The notes under the pieces were generated by a model that worked only from the letters and a program-made list of their open reading frames with translations, searched no databases and had not been told where the DNA came from. 64,000 nucleotides of DNA from Marinithermus hydrothermalis DSM 14884 (GTDB taxonomy: Bacteria; Deinococcota; Deinococci; Deinococcales; Marinithermaceae). The DNA lies in assembly GCF_000195335.1 (NCBI RefSeq), contig NC_015387.1, positions 1,178,001 through 1,242,000 of the forward strand, written 5' to 3'. Below are positions 20,612 to 33,377 of this stretch, piece after piece (the first letter of the stretch is position 1; each line of letters begins with the position of its first letter). A program made the position numbers and the translations under genes.

Positions 20612-21144
20612 AGCGCTTCGTGACCCTATGGAACCTCCTGGGCCTCGCGGTGCTCGCCCTGGGACTCGCGGTCTACCTCTACACCGACCGCCGCCAGGGC
20701 GGCGCGGTGCTGAACCTCCCAGAGACCCTCGAGGAGGCCCGCACCCCCCGCACGCTCCAGCTGCGCCTGTACTTCGGAAAACCCGACGGGACCGGTTTCG
20801 TGGTGGAGCGCCGCCAGGTACGCCTCGAGCCGGGCGAAAACCCTTACGAACGCGCCCTCGCCGAGCTCGTACGCGGCCCGGCCCAAGGCGGCACGCCCCT
20901 AGTGCCGGCGGGAATGGATCCACCCGCGGTCTTCGTCGCGGGAGACACGGCGTACGTGGACCTCCCCGCGGCGTACGGCCGGCTGGGGTACGGCAGCGCC
21001 GGCGAGGTCCTGCTCCTCTTTGGCATGGCCAACACCCTCCTCGAGTTCGAGGAGATTGGCGCGGTCAAGTTCCTCCTCGAGGGGCGGGAGGTCCCCACCC
21101 TCGGGCACGTCTCCCTCGTGGATCCCATCCGTAAAACCCGTTAA
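20608..21144 (+). CDS. GerMN domain protein, membrane-anchored
   Basis: The 178-residue product has a single N-terminal membrane helix (LWNLLGLAVLALGLAVYLY) and an extracytoplasmic GerMN domain. The domain is recognised by LQLRLYFGKPDGTGFVVERR, ENPYERALAELVRGP, and GDTAYVDLPAAYGRLGYGSAGE. GerMN occurs in spore-germination GerM and in envelope proteins of non-sporulating bacteria, often beside amidases; its ligand is unknown. Coupling to the amidase gene by ATGA supports a shared role in cell-wall remodelling. Confidence 0.85.
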   Translation: MKRFVTLWNLLGLAVLALGLAVYLYTDRRQGGAVLNLPETLEEARTPRTLQLRLYFGKPDGTGFVVERRQVRLEPGENPYERALAELVRGPAQGGTPLVPAGMDPPAVFVAGDTAYVDLPAAYGRLGYGSAGEVLLLFGMANTLLEFEEIGAVKFLLEGREVPTLGHVSLVDPIRKTR

Positions 21145-21151
21145 CCCCACC

Positions 21152-24397
<3,246 letters not shown>

Positions 24398-24402
24398 CAG
24401 GG

Positions 24403-24942
24403 ATGGCAGTGCAAGCGGAGGTCGCTACCCTAGGCGGAGGGTGCTTTTGGTGCCTCGAGGCGGTCTTTCGGCGACTCGAGGGGGTGCTCGAGGTCACGTG
24501 TGGGTACGCAGGCGGGCAGGTGCCGAACCCCACGTACGCGGAGGTCTCGACGGGCACAACCGGGCACGCGGAGGTCGTGCAGGTCGTGTTCGATCCGCAG
24601 CGCCTCTCATATCGCGCGTTGCTCGAGGTGTTCTTCGCGGTGCATGACCCCACGACCCGGGACCGCCAAGGGGCGGACGTGGGGCCCCAGTACCGCTCGA
24701 TCGTGCTGTACCACACGCCCGAGCAGCGCCGCGTGGCGCTAGAGGTGATCCAGAACCTCGAGGCCGAGGGCGCGTGGCCGGACCCGATCGTGACGGAGGT
24801 CGTGCCCCTCGAGGCTTTCTACCCGGCGGAGGCGCACCATCAGCGTTACTTCGAAACGCACCCGGACGCGCCGTACTGCCGGGCGGTCATTGCGCCGAAA
24901 CTCGCGAAGTTCCGGGAGCGTTTCCGGGACCGGACGCGTTGA
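24403..24942 (+). CDS. msrA: Peptide methionine sulfoxide reductase A
   Basis: Reduces methionine-S-sulfoxide in proteins. The 179 residues start with LGGGCFWCLEAVF, containing the catalytic Cys of GCFWC. They continue GVLEVTCGYAGGQVPNPTYAEV, GHAEVVQVVFDP, FFAVHDPT, YRSIVLYHTPEQ and FYPAEAHHQRYF, all MsrA blocks. Resolving cysteine candidates are CGYAG and YCRAV. The TAGAAT at 24390-24395 lies seven bases before ATG and overlaps the smc stop, so the gene likely has its own leaderless promoter. Confidence 0.97.
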   Translation: MAVQAEVATLGGGCFWCLEAVFRRLEGVLEVTCGYAGGQVPNPTYAEVSTGTTGHAEVVQVVFDPQRLSYRALLEVFFAVHDPTTRDRQGADVGPQYRSIVLYHTPEQRRVALEVIQNLEAEGAWPDPIVTEVVPLEAFYPAEAHHQRYFETHPDAPYCRAVIAPKLAKFRERFRDRTR

Positions 24943-24972
24943 TTTGAGGTCACAAAACCTGGGGAGGTTCAC

Positions 24973-25644
24973 GTGCCGGTTTTGTACTACCGCGCCCGTC
25001 CCCCCAAGCCCCTGACTTCTTTGCCGTTCGGTGAGGGCGACACCCCGTGGGTGGCGGGGGTGGCCGCCCCGCCCCTGAACAGCCGGACCGCTCAGGACTG
25101 GGAGGCCTTCACCCGCGCGGCGAGCATCGGCCTGGAGCTGCCCGCCGAGAACTGGTGGTACGTCCCGCTGATCCACCGTCCTGAGACGCCCCCGCCCGAG
25201 GAGGAGCGGGTGTACCCGGGCACCATCTCCGTGATGTACCCGCTGACCCTAGCCCTTCGGGAGTTCGACCTGCCCCCGCCCGACCGGATCGACGAGGGGG
25301 AGGAGTCCCGCTACACCCCCGACCCCGCGGAGCGGGCCGAGCTCGAGGCGGACCGCGACCTTCTGCGGGACTGGCTCGCGGAGCAGCGCCTCGACGACGC
25401 GGTCTTCACGGAGCTGCGCGAGCGCCTCCGCACGGCGCCGCACGAGGAGGTCGAGCCGCTCGCGGCGCGGATCACGCACCTGAGCTTGATGCGCGGCGCG
25501 GCGCGGGCCCTCGAGACCGAGGACGACCTGATCGGTTGGAGGTGGGCGATCGCCCTTCTCTGCGCGGAGGCGGCCCGGACCTTCTTCCCCCTCGAGGACC
25601 TCCCCCTGCCCCCGGCGCGGCGCTGGCGCTACTGGTACCCGTAG
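24973..25644 (+). CDS. Hypothetical protein, acidic and proline-rich
   Basis: Not recognised. The 223-residue product starts at GTG 24973 with GGGGAGG seven to ten bases upstream. The N-terminal half is Pro-rich with aromatic clusters (ENWWYVPLIHRPE). The middle has a charged helical stretch (about residues 110-165), and the end is helical and rich in Ala with a final WRYWYP. There is no signal peptide or membrane helix, so it is probably cytosolic. Codon use matches its neighbours. It is followed by a strong intrinsic terminator. Confidence 0.7.
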   Translation: MPVLYYRARPPKPLTSLPFGEGDTPWVAGVAAPPLNSRTAQDWEAFTRAASIGLELPAENWWYVPLIHRPETPPPEEERVYPGTISVMYPLTLALREFDLPPPDRIDEGEESRYTPDPAERAELEADRDLLRDWLAEQRLDDAVFTELRERLRTAPHEEVEPLAARITHLSLMRGAARALETEDDLIGWRWAIALLCAEAARTFFPLEDLPLPPARRWRYWYP

Positions 25645-25667
25645 AGCCGCGCGGGGCGCAAGAAGAA

Positions 25668-25701
25668 GCGCGGGGGCCCCGTCCCCGCGCTCGGGTTTTT
25701 T
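25668..25701 (+). terminator. Intrinsic terminator after the 24973-25644 gene
   Basis: GCGCGGGG (25668-25675) pairs with CCCCGCGC (25683-25690), followed after five bases by TTTTTT (25696-25701). It ends the plus-strand unit before the convergent recombinase gene. Confidence 0.85.
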
Positions 25702-25760
25702 GGGGGGGGCTGCTTTACCCCTTACGCACGCTCATCCGGGGGCGTGCTGGGGGGAGAAGG

Positions 25761-26795
25761 TCATTCCAGATCCTCGAGGCGCTCGACGGCCTCGCGCAGG
25801 CCCTCGAGATCCATCTTGGCGTAGATCGCGGTGGTGTTGATGTTGCTGTGCCCAAGGAGACGCGCGGTGACGTGCAGGTCTCGGGTGGCCTTGTAAAAGC
25901 GCGTCCCGGCGGTGTGGCGCAGCATGTGGGCCCCGCGGTAGCGGGCGGGGAAGCCGAGCGCGCGGTAGTAGCGGTTGAGGGTCTTGCGGAGCGTGCTGTC
26001 GGAGACCGCACGGCCCCGGTTCTTGCGGCCGCCGAGGTTGACGAGGAGGGTGTCTTCGCCGGGCGCGGCGTGCGCAGCACGAACGCGGAGCCAGGCTGCG
26101 AGGTCCCGTTGGACGCCGCGGGGCAGGGGAAGGGTGCGTTGCTTGCCCCCCTTGCCGCGGCGGACCACGAGGAGGCCTTCGGCGAGGTGTACGTCCTCCA
26201 CCTTTAAGTGAATTACTTCACTTATTCGTAGTCCGACCTCACCGAGCAACCGAACCGCCACCCGGTCCCGCAAGACCCGCGGCTCCTCGCCCGCGAGGTG
26301 CTCGAGCAGCGCGCGGTACAACCGGAGCGGCAGGGCGGGGCGGCGCTCCTCGCGCGGCGTGGGGTCGCGCGGGGCGGCCACCCCCTCGGGCAGCCGAGCG
26401 GCCCCGGCCCACTCGAGGGCCCGGTAGAAGGCCCGCACGCCGGCGAGATAGGTCGCGATCGTGCTGGGTTTGAGGGGAGCGCTCGTCTCGGGAAGGTGCC
26501 CGCCGTGAGTCTGGAGGTCGGCCACGTACCGGTCGAGGTCGTCCGCCGTGGCTTTCAACAGGGGCACCACCGGCCCTTCGGCCTCCGGGGGCCAGGCCCA
26601 GGCCAGGTAGTCCCGCACCGCGACCCGGTAAGTCCGGAGGGTTTGGGGGCTAGTGGCGGCCTTCTTGCGGCTTTTCAAACGCAGGTAGGCCTCGAGCAGC
26701 TCGAGGAGCGCGGTTTCGTCGCGCTCCTGCGCGGCGCGGATCGCCTCGAGGCGGCGCTTTTGGGGGTCGTGCCAGTTGCGGGTCGGTACGAGCAT
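25761..26795 (-). CDS. Tyrosine recombinase, XerC/XerD type
   Basis: Site-specific recombinase of 344 residues. The N-terminal SAM-like core-binding domain spans about 25-150 (TYRVAVRDYLAWAW). The catalytic domain has the full set: Arg in VGLRISEVIHLKVED, Lys in RRGKGGKQRTLPLP, His and Arg in AHMLRHTAGTRF, His in LLGHSNINTTAIYAK and the nucleophile Tyr in the same segment. TAGTAT (26807-26802) lies six bases before the ATG, suggesting a leaderless mRNA. A 34-bp palindrome covers the -35 region. It could be the chromosomal Xer enzyme or the integrase of a decayed element. Confidence 0.92.
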   Translation of the reverse strand: MLVPTRNWHDPQKRRLEAIRAAQERDETALLELLEAYLRLKSRKKAATSPQTLRTYRVAVRDYLAWAWPPEAEGPVVPLLKATADDLDRYVADLQTHGGHLPETSAPLKPSTIATYLAGVRAFYRALEWAGAARLPEGVAAPRDPTPREERRPALPLRLYRALLEHLAGEEPRVLRDRVAVRLLGEVGLRISEVIHLKVEDVHLAEGLLVVRRGKGGKQRTLPLPRGVQRDLAAWLRVRAAHAAPGEDTLLVNLGGRKNRGRAVSDSTLRKTLNRYYRALGFPARYRGAHMLRHTAGTRFYKATRDLHVTARLLGHSNINTTAIYAKMDLEGLREAVERLEDLE

Positions 26796-26808
26796 GGCTT
26801 TATACTAT

Positions 26809-26842
26809 CATATTCCCGTTAATTTCCCTTAACGGGAATATG
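26809..26842. promoter_or_regulatory. Perfect 14-bp-arm palindrome, dif-like or operator
   Basis: Arms CATATTCCCGTTAA (26809-26822) and TTAACGGGAATATG (26829-26842) are exact inverted repeats around the 6-bp asymmetric centre TTTCCC. The inner 28 bp has the 11-6-11 layout of Xer dif sites, with TTAA flanking the centre. It lies directly upstream of the recombinase -10 box, so it may be the recombination site, an autoregulatory operator, or both. It is an AT-rich island in GC-rich sequence. Confidence 0.6.
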
Positions 26843-27153
26843 GGGTGCGCGATCGACTCAGCGCAGGCCCTCGAGCCCCAGGTAGGCAGCCGGGCGGCCT
26901 CCGTTTGGGAAGCCCTCGGAGCCGTTTACCGAGGGGCTAGTGCCCCGCTGGTTTCCCTTCCAGATGGCGGGCCCTGGGGGCTTTGGATCGCAGTTCTCGA
27001 GGCCCTCATCTTCTATACTCTGGTCGCCCTCGGGTACACCACACCGTTGCCTTCTGGGTCAGCCGCTCCTTGATCGTGGTAACGGCCCTGCACGTCCTGA
27101 CCAACCTGACCGTTTATCGCGCAGTGCACGAAGCCTTGGAAGGAGCGGCGTAA
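26840..27153 (+). pseudogene. Possible frameshifted membrane-protein fragment
   Basis: Two adjacent frames look like parts of one short membrane protein. The first (from ATG 26840) ends with the hydrophobic WIAVLEALIFYTLVALGY near 27040 and then turns to PLPSGSAAP and a stop. A shifted frame takes over with AFWVSRSLIVVTALHVLTNL and ends VHEALEGAA at TAA 27153. A one-base change near 27035-27045 would join them. The family is unknown. It lies beside a recombinase and the palindrome, as expected of a decaying insertion. The evidence is only composition and hydrophobicity. Confidence 0.3.
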
Positions 27154-27355
27154 GGGTGGCTTCCACCGTAGCGCCTTCTTAATGAAGATACGCGGGCCCC
27201 CACGGCGTACCGGTGAGCGCCCGCGCATGGAGTGGGCGGACTGAGTCTAGCGCACCCGCCAGGTTCGCGCAAGCCCCGCCGCGCCGGTCCCGCCATCCCC
27301 TCCCCCGCCCCTTGCTACAATCAAGGCAAGGCCCAAGGCCGGAAAGGGGAACGGC
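27154..27355. other. Non-coding stretch upstream of 27356 gene
   Basis: Contains a spaced inverted repeat (GCGGGC near 27192, GCCCGC near 27218) and a TACAAT box (27316-27321) serving the gene at 27356, with AAAGGGG as its ribosome site. I see no coding region here. Confidence 0.5.
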
Positions 27356-27664
27356 ATGAAGTACCTGGTGCTCGTGTACCGGGGGCAGGACGCGGTCCCC
27401 GTGGATGACCCCGCCGCGCTCAACCAAGCCAACCGGGACTGGATCCAAGCCCATAAGGCCGACGGCATCCTCGAGGCAGCCTACACCCTGCTGGATAACG
27501 CCAGCGGCCTGATCGGCGCGGGAATCGTGAACGTGGCCTTCCACGAGGCCCTGCGGGAACTGCTACTCTCCTACCCGGGGTACCTGCAAGCCGAGTTCGA
27601 GGTGCACCCCATCCTGGACGCGGAGGTGGCGATCCAGCAGAACCTGCGCTTCTGGAAGAAATGA
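27356..27664 (+). CDS. Small conserved-looking alpha/beta protein
   Basis: The 102-residue product starts [15 protein letters not shown] and shows alternating beta and helical segments ([54 protein letters not shown]). The size and layout suggest a ferredoxin-like alpha-beta barrel of the YCII/dimeric type, but I cannot assign a family. There is no signal peptide. A TACAAT box and AAAGGGG ribosome site are present. It lies 28 bases before hisS, which has its own promoter. Confidence 0.7.
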   Translation: MKYLVLVYRGQDAVPVDDPAALNQANRDWIQAHKADGILEAAYTLLDNASGLIGAGIVNVAFHEALRELLLSYPGYLQAEFEVHPILDAEVAIQQNLRFWKK

Positions 27665-27692
27665 CCCGGAGCGCAAATGCTACAATAGCTCC

Positions 27693-28955
27693 GTGATTCG
27701 CGCGGTTAAGGGTACCTACGACCTGTACGGCTCCAAACTCCACGCGCACCGCTACATCATCGACACCGCCCGCAAGGTGCTCGAGTCCGCCGGGGCTTTG
27801 GAGATCCAGACCCCGGTCTTCGAGGAGACCCGCGTCTTCGAGAAGGGCGTGGGGGCCTCGACCGACATCGTGCGCAAGGAGATGTACTCCTTCACCGACC
27901 GCGGCGGCCGGCACCTGACCTTAAGGCCGGAAGGCACCGCGGGCATCGTGCGCGCCTACCTCGAGCACGGCATGAAGGTCTGGCCGAGCCCGGTCAAGCT
28001 CTGGATGGCCGGCCCCATGTTCCGCGCCGAGAACGTGCAGCGCGGGCGTCAACGCCAGTTCCACCAGGTGGACTTCGAGGCGCTCGGGCTGGAGGATCCG
28101 ATCGTGGACGCGGAGGCCATCGCGTTGATGGTTGAGGTGCTGCGCGCCCTGGGGCTCACGGGCCTCGAGGTCAAGCTCGGCTCGGTCGGGGATCCGGAGG
28201 ACCGCGAGCGGTACAACGCGTACCTGCGGGAGGTTCTCGAGCCTTACCGCTCGGAGCTTTCCGAGGACTCCCAGGAGCGGCTCGAGCTGAACCCCATGCG
28301 TATCGTGGATTCGAAGAGCGCGCAGGACCAGGAAGTCCTGCGGCGGGCCGGGGTGCGGCCGATGCTGGAGTTTTTGGGCGAGGCGGCGCGGGCGCACTTC
28401 GAGGCGGTAAAGCGGCACCTGGACCGCCTGGGGGTGCCGTACACGGTGGATCCCACGATCGTGCGGGGCCTGGATTACTACGTGCGCACCGCGTTTGAGA
28501 TTCACCACGCGCGGATCGGCGCGCAGTCCGCGCTGGGGGGTGGCGGTCGGTACGACGGGCTTTCCGAGCTGTTGGGCGGGCCGCGCGTGCCGGGCGTGGG
28601 GTGGGCGTTCGGCGTGGAGCGGATCGCGTTGGCCCTCGAGGAGGAAGGCCTGACTCCACCGCGCCCTTCGGGGCCGGATCTGTACCTGGTGCCGCTGGAT
28701 GAGGCCGCGGTGGCGGAGGCCCTCGAGCTCGCCACGCGGCTGCGCCCCCAGGCGCGGGTGGAGTTCGCGTACGCGCCGCGCCGCGTGACCAAGGGCATCA
28801 AGGAGGCGGAGAAGCGCGGGGCGCGGTTCGTGGGGTTGATCGGCGAGGGGGAGCGCGCGCGCGGCGTGGTCGCGGTGAAGGACCTCGCGAGCGGCGTGCA
28901 GGTTGAGGTGCCCCCGAGCGAGGTGCTGAGCGTGATCAGGGGAGGTACGCGGTGA
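27693..28955 (+). CDS. hisS: Histidyl-tRNA synthetase
   Basis: Charges tRNA-His; class II synthetase of 420 residues. Motif 1 is near the N-terminus ([18 protein letters not shown]), and motif 2 is [19 protein letters not shown] with [20 protein letters not shown]. The His-specific blocks are [14 protein letters not shown] and GGGGRYDGL, motif 3 is [13 protein letters not shown], and an anticodon-binding domain follows. The start is GTG 27693 with TACAAT (27681-27686) exactly six bases upstream, so the mRNA is probably leaderless. It overlaps aspS by GTGA. Confidence 0.98.
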   Translation: MIRAVKGTYDLYGSKLHAHRYIIDTARKVLESAGALEIQTPVFEETRVFEKGVGASTDIVRKEMYSFTDRGGRHLTLRPEGTAGIVRAYLEHGMKVWPSPVKLWMAGPMFRAENVQRGRQRQFHQVDFEALGLEDPIVDAEAIALMVEVLRALGLTGLEVKLGSVGDPEDRERYNAYLREVLEPYRSELSEDSQERLELNPMRIVDSKSAQDQEVLRRAGVRPMLEFLGEAARAHFEAVKRHLDRLGVPYTVDPTIVRGLDYYVRTAFEIHHARIGAQSALGGGGRYDGLSELLGGPRVPGVGWAFGVERIALALEEEGLTPPRPSGPDLYLVPLDEAAVAEALELATRLRPQARVEFAYAPRRVTKGIKEAEKRGARFVGLIGEGERARGVVAVKDLASGVQVEVPPSEVLSVIRGGTR

Positions 28956-30712
28956 AACGCACGCACTACTGTGGTGAGTTGACTCGAGCGCACGTGGGGG
29001 AGCGCGTCACGCTCGAGGGGTGGGTGAACCGCCGGCGGGACCTGGGGGGGTTGATCTTCGTGGACCTCAGGGACCGCGCGGGGCTCGTGCAGGTGGTGGT
29101 GCCGCCCGAGAGTCCCGCGTTCGCTGAGGCGGACCGGGTGCGCGGCGAGTACGTGGTGCGCGTCAGCGGCACCGTGCGCGAACGGCCGGCCGATCAGGTG
29201 AACCCCCGGCTGGCCACCGGGGAGGTGGAGGTGCTCGCGGAGGCGGTGACCGTCCTCGCTGAGGCGAAGACCCCGCCGTTCGCGGTGGACGCGGGGTGGC
29301 GGGGCGAGGCGGACCCGACGGACCGGGTGAACGAGGATTTGCGCCTCAAGTACCGGTACCTGGACCTGCGGCGTAAGGGCATGCAGGACAAGCTCCGCTT
29401 GCGCCACCGGGTGATCAAGGCCATCTGGGATTTCTTGGATCGGGAGGAGTTCATTCAGGTCGAGACCCCCTTCCTGACGCGCAGCACGCCCGAAGGCGCG
29501 CGGGATTTCCTGGTGCCGTCGCGCCTCGAGCCCGGCCGGTTCTACGCGCTGCCGCAGTCCCCGCAGTTGTTTAAGCAGATGCTGATGATCGCGGGGGTGG
29601 ACCGGTACTTCCAGATCGCGCGGTGCTTCCGGGATGAGGACCTGCGCGCGGACCGCCAGCCGGACTTCACGCAGCTGGACTTGGAGATGAGTTTCGTGGA
29701 CGTGGAGGACGTCCTCGAGCTGAACGAGCGGCTCGTGGCGCACGTCTTCCGGGAGGCGCTCGGGGTTGAGGTGCCCACGCCGTTCCCGCGCTTGGCGTAC
29801 CGCGAGGCGATGAACCGGTACGGTTCGGACAAGCCGGAGATCGGGTTTGGCCTCGAGCTGGTGGACGCGACCGAAGCCTTCCGGGCCTCGGAGTTCCGCG
29901 CGTTCCGGAGCGTGGTGGAGGCGGGCGGCGTGGTGAAGGCCCTGGTCTGCCCGCGGGAGCTGAGCCGCAAGGAGGTCGCGGCCCTGGAGGAGGAGGCTAA
30001 ACGCCACGGCGCGAAGGGCCTCGCGTGGGCCAAGGTCACGCCGGAGGGCCCCGCTGGGGGGATCGCGAAGTTCCTCCCCGCGGACCTCGCGCAGACGCTC
30101 GGGGCGGAGCCGGGCGCGACCTTGCTCTTCGTGGCGGACTGCTGGGAGACCGCGGTGAAGGCTCTCGGCGCGGTGCGCCTCGAGCTCGGCCGGCGGCTTG
30201 GATTGATCCCCGAGGAAGGCTTCCGGTTCCTGTGGGTGGTGGACTTCCCGCTCCTGGAGTGGGACGAGGAGGCCGGCCGCTGGACGTACATGCACCACCC
30301 CTTCACCTCGCCGGTCGAGGCGGACCTCGAGTACCTCGAGACGGACCCGGGCCGCGTGCGGGCCAAGGCGTACGACCTGGTGTTGAACGGCACCGAGGTG
30401 GGGGGCGGCTCGATCCGCATCCACCGGGTGGACGTGCAGCGGCGCATGTTCCAGGCGTTGGGGATCGGCGAGGCTGAGGCGCGGGAGAAGTTCGGGTTTT
30501 TCCTCGAGGCCCTGGAGTACGGGGCGCCGCCTCATGGGGGGATCGCGTGGGGGTTGGACCGCATGCTCGCTTTGATGGCGGGGGCGGCCTCGATCCGGGA
30601 GGTGATTCCCTTCCCCAAGAACCAGTCGGGGCGGGATCCCCTGACCGACGCGCCGGCGGTCGTCGCGCCGGAGCAGCTGGCTGAGCTGGGGATTCGGGTG
30701 GTGGAGGAATGA
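28952..30712 (+). CDS. aspS: Aspartyl-tRNA synthetase, bacterial type
   Basis: Class IIb synthetase of 586 residues. It has an N-terminal OB anticodon-binding domain ([20 protein letters not shown]), motif 2 ([20 protein letters not shown]), and the bacterial GAD insertion domain (about residues 290-420). It also has the flipping-loop and aspartate site [14 protein letters not shown] and motif 3 [15 protein letters not shown]. The GAD insertion and length separate it from the archaeal type. It starts with GTG overlapping hisS and is coupled to the PhzF-like gene by ATGA. asnS is also in the window, so Asn-tRNA can be made directly. Confidence 0.98.
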   Translation: MKRTHYCGELTRAHVGERVTLEGWVNRRRDLGGLIFVDLRDRAGLVQVVVPPESPAFAEADRVRGEYVVRVSGTVRERPADQVNPRLATGEVEVLAEAVTVLAEAKTPPFAVDAGWRGEADPTDRVNEDLRLKYRYLDLRRKGMQDKLRLRHRVIKAIWDFLDREEFIQVETPFLTRSTPEGARDFLVPSRLEPGRFYALPQSPQLFKQMLMIAGVDRYFQIARCFRDEDLRADRQPDFTQLDLEMSFVDVEDVLELNERLVAHVFREALGVEVPTPFPRLAYREAMNRYGSDKPEIGFGLELVDATEAFRASEFRAFRSVVEAGGVVKALVCPRELSRKEVAALEEEAKRHGAKGLAWAKVTPEGPAGGIAKFLPADLAQTLGAEPGATLLFVADCWETAVKALGAVRLELGRRLGLIPEEGFRFLWVVDFPLLEWDEEAGRWTYMHHPFTSPVEADLEYLETDPGRVRAKAYDLVLNGTEVGGGSIRIHRVDVQRRMFQALGIGEAEAREKFGFFLEALEYGAPPHGGIAWGLDRMLALMAGAASIREVIPFPKNQSGRDPLTDAPAVVAPEQLAELGIRVVEE

Positions 30713-31629
30713 AGCTGCCGTACCTCTTGGTGGACGCCTTCACCGAGACGCCGGGGACCGGGAACCGCGCGGCGGTCATCCTGGACGCGCGGGGCATGAG
30801 CTGGGAGGAGATGATGCGGGTCGCGCAACGCCTCGCGGCGCCCGCGGAGCACGAGCGGAAGAGCCTCGAGGCCGTGTTCGTGACGCACTGGGAGGGGCCG
30901 GCGTTCTGGGTGCGGTTTTTTACCGCGACGCGGGAGATCGAGTTCGCGGGGCACGCCGCGATCGCGCTCGGGCTCACGTTGGTGCGCGAGGGGCGTGTGC
31001 CGGAAGGCACGCGGTTCGTGTACCTCAAGACGGCGGTGGACACGGTCCCGATCGAGATCGAGTACCAGGACGGCGTGCCGTACCGCGCGATCATGCGCGC
31101 GCCCGCCCCGCGGTTTCGGGACGTGCCCCCGTGGCGGACGGTGGAGGAGGTCACGGAGGTGCTGGGCGCGAACGAGCGGTACCTGCACCGGGGTCTTCCG
31201 GTCGGCATCGCGTTCACTGGGTTGTGGTCGTTGTTCGTGCCGTTCGTGGCGCCGGGGTTGGTGGACGAGCTCGAGCCGGACATGGCGCGGCTCACGGCGC
31301 TTTGCGCGCGGCTGGACGTGGCCACGGTGCACGCGTACGCGCCGCTCGGGCCACGCACCTTCTACGCGCGGGATTTCGCGCCGGCCCTCGGCATCCCGGA
31401 GGACCCAGTGACAGGGTCGGCGAACGGCGCGCTCGCGGCGCTTTTGGCCCGCGCGGGCGTGGTGCCGCGCCGCGAGGGGTCGGTGGAGATCCAGGTGCTG
31501 CAAGGGCACCGCCTGGGCGTGCCGGGCACGGTGCGGGTGCGCGTGAACTACGGCGCGACGGGCGAGCCGTACGCGGTGTACGTGGGGGGCGGTGCGGTGC
31601 TGGCGCACGCGGGCGTGCTCGAGGACTAA
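30709..31629 (+). CDS. PhzF family isomerase-like protein
   Basis: The 306-residue protein has the two-lobed diaminopimelate-epimerase fold of PhzF proteins. Landmarks are the N-terminal [21 protein letters not shown], a Glu in SLEAVFV at the position of the usual SETxF catalytic Glu, the [13 protein letters not shown] motif, and [17 protein letters not shown]. The immediate catalytic segment differs from the SETAF consensus, so its chemistry may differ. The physiological substrate is unknown for most PhzF proteins. It is coupled to aspS by ATGA and ends in a strong terminator. Confidence 0.88.
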   Translation: MKLPYLLVDAFTETPGTGNRAAVILDARGMSWEEMMRVAQRLAAPAEHERKSLEAVFVTHWEGPAFWVRFFTATREIEFAGHAAIALGLTLVREGRVPEGTRFVYLKTAVDTVPIEIEYQDGVPYRAIMRAPAPRFRDVPPWRTVEEVTEVLGANERYLHRGLPVGIAFTGLWSLFVPFVAPGLVDELEPDMARLTALCARLDVATVHAYAPLGPRTFYARDFAPALGIPEDPVTGSANGALAALLARAGVVPRREGSVEIQVLQGHRLGVPGTVRVRVNYGATGEPYAVYVGGGAVLAHAGVLED

Positions 31630-31646
31630 GCGCCGCCAGGGGTTCG

Positions 31647-31676
31647 CGCCGCGGAGCGTGCTCCGCGGCGTTTTTT
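31647..31676 (+). terminator. Terminator of the hisS-aspS-phzF unit
   Basis: CGCCGCGGAGC (31647-31657) and GCTCCGCGGCG (31660-31670) form an 11-bp stem with a two-base spacer, followed by TTTTTT (31671-31676). Confidence 0.92.
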
Positions 31677-31696
31677 GTGTAGGACGCGCTGGATAC

Positions 31697-31761
31697 ACCC
31701 GCGGGGCGTGTGCCCGACCCGCGGGTACACGCCTGCCCCCGGGGTGCGCCTCGCGGATACT
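31697..31761 (+). promoter_or_regulatory. aceBA control region with tandem palindromes
   Basis: ACCCGCGGGG (31697-31706) and the perfect palindrome ACCCGCGGGT (31717-31726) are 20 bp apart, about two helical turns. GGCGTGT (31705-31711) and ACACGCC (31727-31733) form an additional inverted repeat. A GATACT box (31756-31761) follows at promoter spacing, so the sites end where the -35 box would be. A dimeric regulator of the glyoxylate shunt could bind here cooperatively; its identity is unknown. Confidence 0.5.
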
Positions 31762-31782
31762 GACCCCGTGAAAGGAGGCGAC

Positions 31783-33363
31783 ATGCCGGAAGTGACGACG
31801 AGCGGGATCGAGGTTCGCGGCGCGCCCCTTCCGGAGGCCCGGGAGGTGCTGACCCCGGAAGCCCTGGCCTTCGTGGCGGCGCTGCAGCGGGAGTTCGGCG
31901 AGGCCCGCGAGGCCCTCCTCGCCGCGCGCGCGGCGCGCCAAGCTGCGCTCGACGCTGGCGAAATGCTGGACTTCCTCCCGGAGACCCGGTCCGTGCGCGA
32001 GGCGAACTGGCGGGTGGCGGACTGCCCCGAGGACCTGCGGGACCGGCGCGTGGAGATCACCGGCCCCGCGGAACGCAAGATGATGATCAACGCCCTCAAC
32101 TCCGGAGCGAACGCCTTCATGGCCGACCTCGAGGACGCCCTCGCCCCCACCTGGGGGAACGTGGTGCGGGCCCAGAAGAACCTGATCGACGCGGTGCGGC
32201 GCCGGCTCGAGTACACGAGCCCGGAGGGGAAGGTGTACCGGCTTAAGGAGCGGCTCGCGACCCTGATCGTCCGGCCGCGCGGCTGGCACCTCGAGGAAAA
32301 GCACGTGTGGGTGGACGGGAGGCCCGTCTCGGCCAGCCTGTTCGATTTCGGGTTGTTCTTTTACCACAACGCTCAAGCGCTCCTGGAGCGAGGCTCGGGC
32401 CCGTACTTCTACCTGCCGAAGCTCGAGGGGCACCGGGAGGCCCGGTTGTGGAACGAGGTGTTTAACTTCGCGCAGGACCGCCTGGGCATCCCGCGCGGCA
32501 GCGTACGCGCGACCGTCCTCATCGAGACGTTGCCCGCCGCGTTCGAGATGGAGGAGATCCTCTACGAGCTCAAGGAGCACGCCGCGGGGCTGAACGCCGG
32601 GCGCTGGGACTACATCTTTAGTTGCATCAAGCGCCTGCGCGCCAGCGCCCCCCTCTTCCCCGACCGCGCCCAGGTCACGATGACCGTGCCGTTCATGCGG
32701 GCGTACACCGAACTCTTGGTGCGCACCTGCCACAAGCGCGGCGCGCACGCGATCGGCGGCATGGCGGCCTTCGTGCCCAGCCGCAAACGCCCCGAGGTGA
32801 ACGCGCAGGCCTTCGCGAAGGTCCGCGAGGACAAGGAGCGCGAGGCCTCCCAGGGGTTCGACGGCACCTGGGTGGCGCACCCGGACCTCGTGCCCGTCGC
32901 TCGTGAGGCGTTCGACCAACGGTTGGGGGAACGCCCCCACCAAAAGGACAACCTCCGCGAGGACGTGCGGGTCACGGCGCAGGACCTCCTCGACTTCCGC
33001 GTGCCAGAGGGCCGGATCACCGAGGAAGGCCTGCGCAACAACGTGAGCGTGGCCCTGCAGTACCTGAACGCCTGGCTTTCCGGGACCGGCGCGGTCGCCA
33101 TCCACCACCTCATGGAGGACGCGGCCACCGCCGAGATCGCCCGCGCGCAGCTGTGGCAGTGGGTGCACCGCGGCGCGGTCCTCGCTGACGGCCGCGCGGT
33201 AACCCCGGCCCTGTACCGGCAGGTGCGCGAGGAGGAGTTAACGGGCCTCGGCGGCCCGGAGATCGGCCGGTACCGGGAGGCCGCGGAGGTCCTGGACCGG
33301 CTGGTGCTGAACCAGAAGTTCCACGAGTTCCTGACGCTCGTGGCTTACGAGTACCTCGAGTAA
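31783..33363 (+). CDS. aceB: Malate synthase A
   Basis: Condenses glyoxylate with acetyl-CoA to malate in the glyoxylate shunt. It is 526 residues from ATG 31783, chosen for the AAAGGAGG at 31771-31778; the frame extends upstream to 31675 without support. Diagnostic blocks are [83 protein letters not shown] and [13 protein letters not shown]. It is followed after 14 bases by isocitrate lyase. Confidence 0.96.
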   Translation: MPEVTTSGIEVRGAPLPEAREVLTPEALAFVAALQREFGEAREALLAARAARQAALDAGEMLDFLPETRSVREANWRVADCPEDLRDRRVEITGPAERKMMINALNSGANAFMADLEDALAPTWGNVVRAQKNLIDAVRRRLEYTSPEGKVYRLKERLATLIVRPRGWHLEEKHVWVDGRPVSASLFDFGLFFYHNAQALLERGSGPYFYLPKLEGHREARLWNEVFNFAQDRLGIPRGSVRATVLIETLPAAFEMEEILYELKEHAAGLNAGRWDYIFSCIKRLRASAPLFPDRAQVTMTVPFMRAYTELLVRTCHKRGAHAIGGMAAFVPSRKRPEVNAQAFAKVREDKEREASQGFDGTWVAHPDLVPVAREAFDQRLGERPHQKDNLREDVRVTAQDLLDFRVPEGRITEEGLRNNVSVALQYLNAWLSGTGAVAIHHLMEDAATAEIARAQLWQWVHRGAVLADGRAVTPALYRQVREEELTGLGGPEIGRYREAAEVLDRLVLNQKFHEFLTLVAYEYLE

Positions 33364-33377
33364 GGAAGGAGGAAGGC

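Noticed and set aside
21020-21151. Upstream extension of smc into the GerMN gene
   Set aside because: SMC proteins begin at the MRIERLILHGFKSF segment; the 44 preceding residues are a Ser/Arg shadow of GerMN.
31681-31740. Palindromes before aceB as a terminator or insertion-sequence end
   Set aside because: A clean terminator already lies at 31647-31676. There is no T-run here and no second inverted end or transposase nearby.
28502-33168. Very long open frames on the minus strand (677 and 878 codons) opposite hisS, aspS, phzF and aceB
   Set aside because: They run antisense to genes with complete conserved motifs. Their translations are low-complexity His/Arg/Leu-rich shadow sequence caused by high GC and few stop codons.
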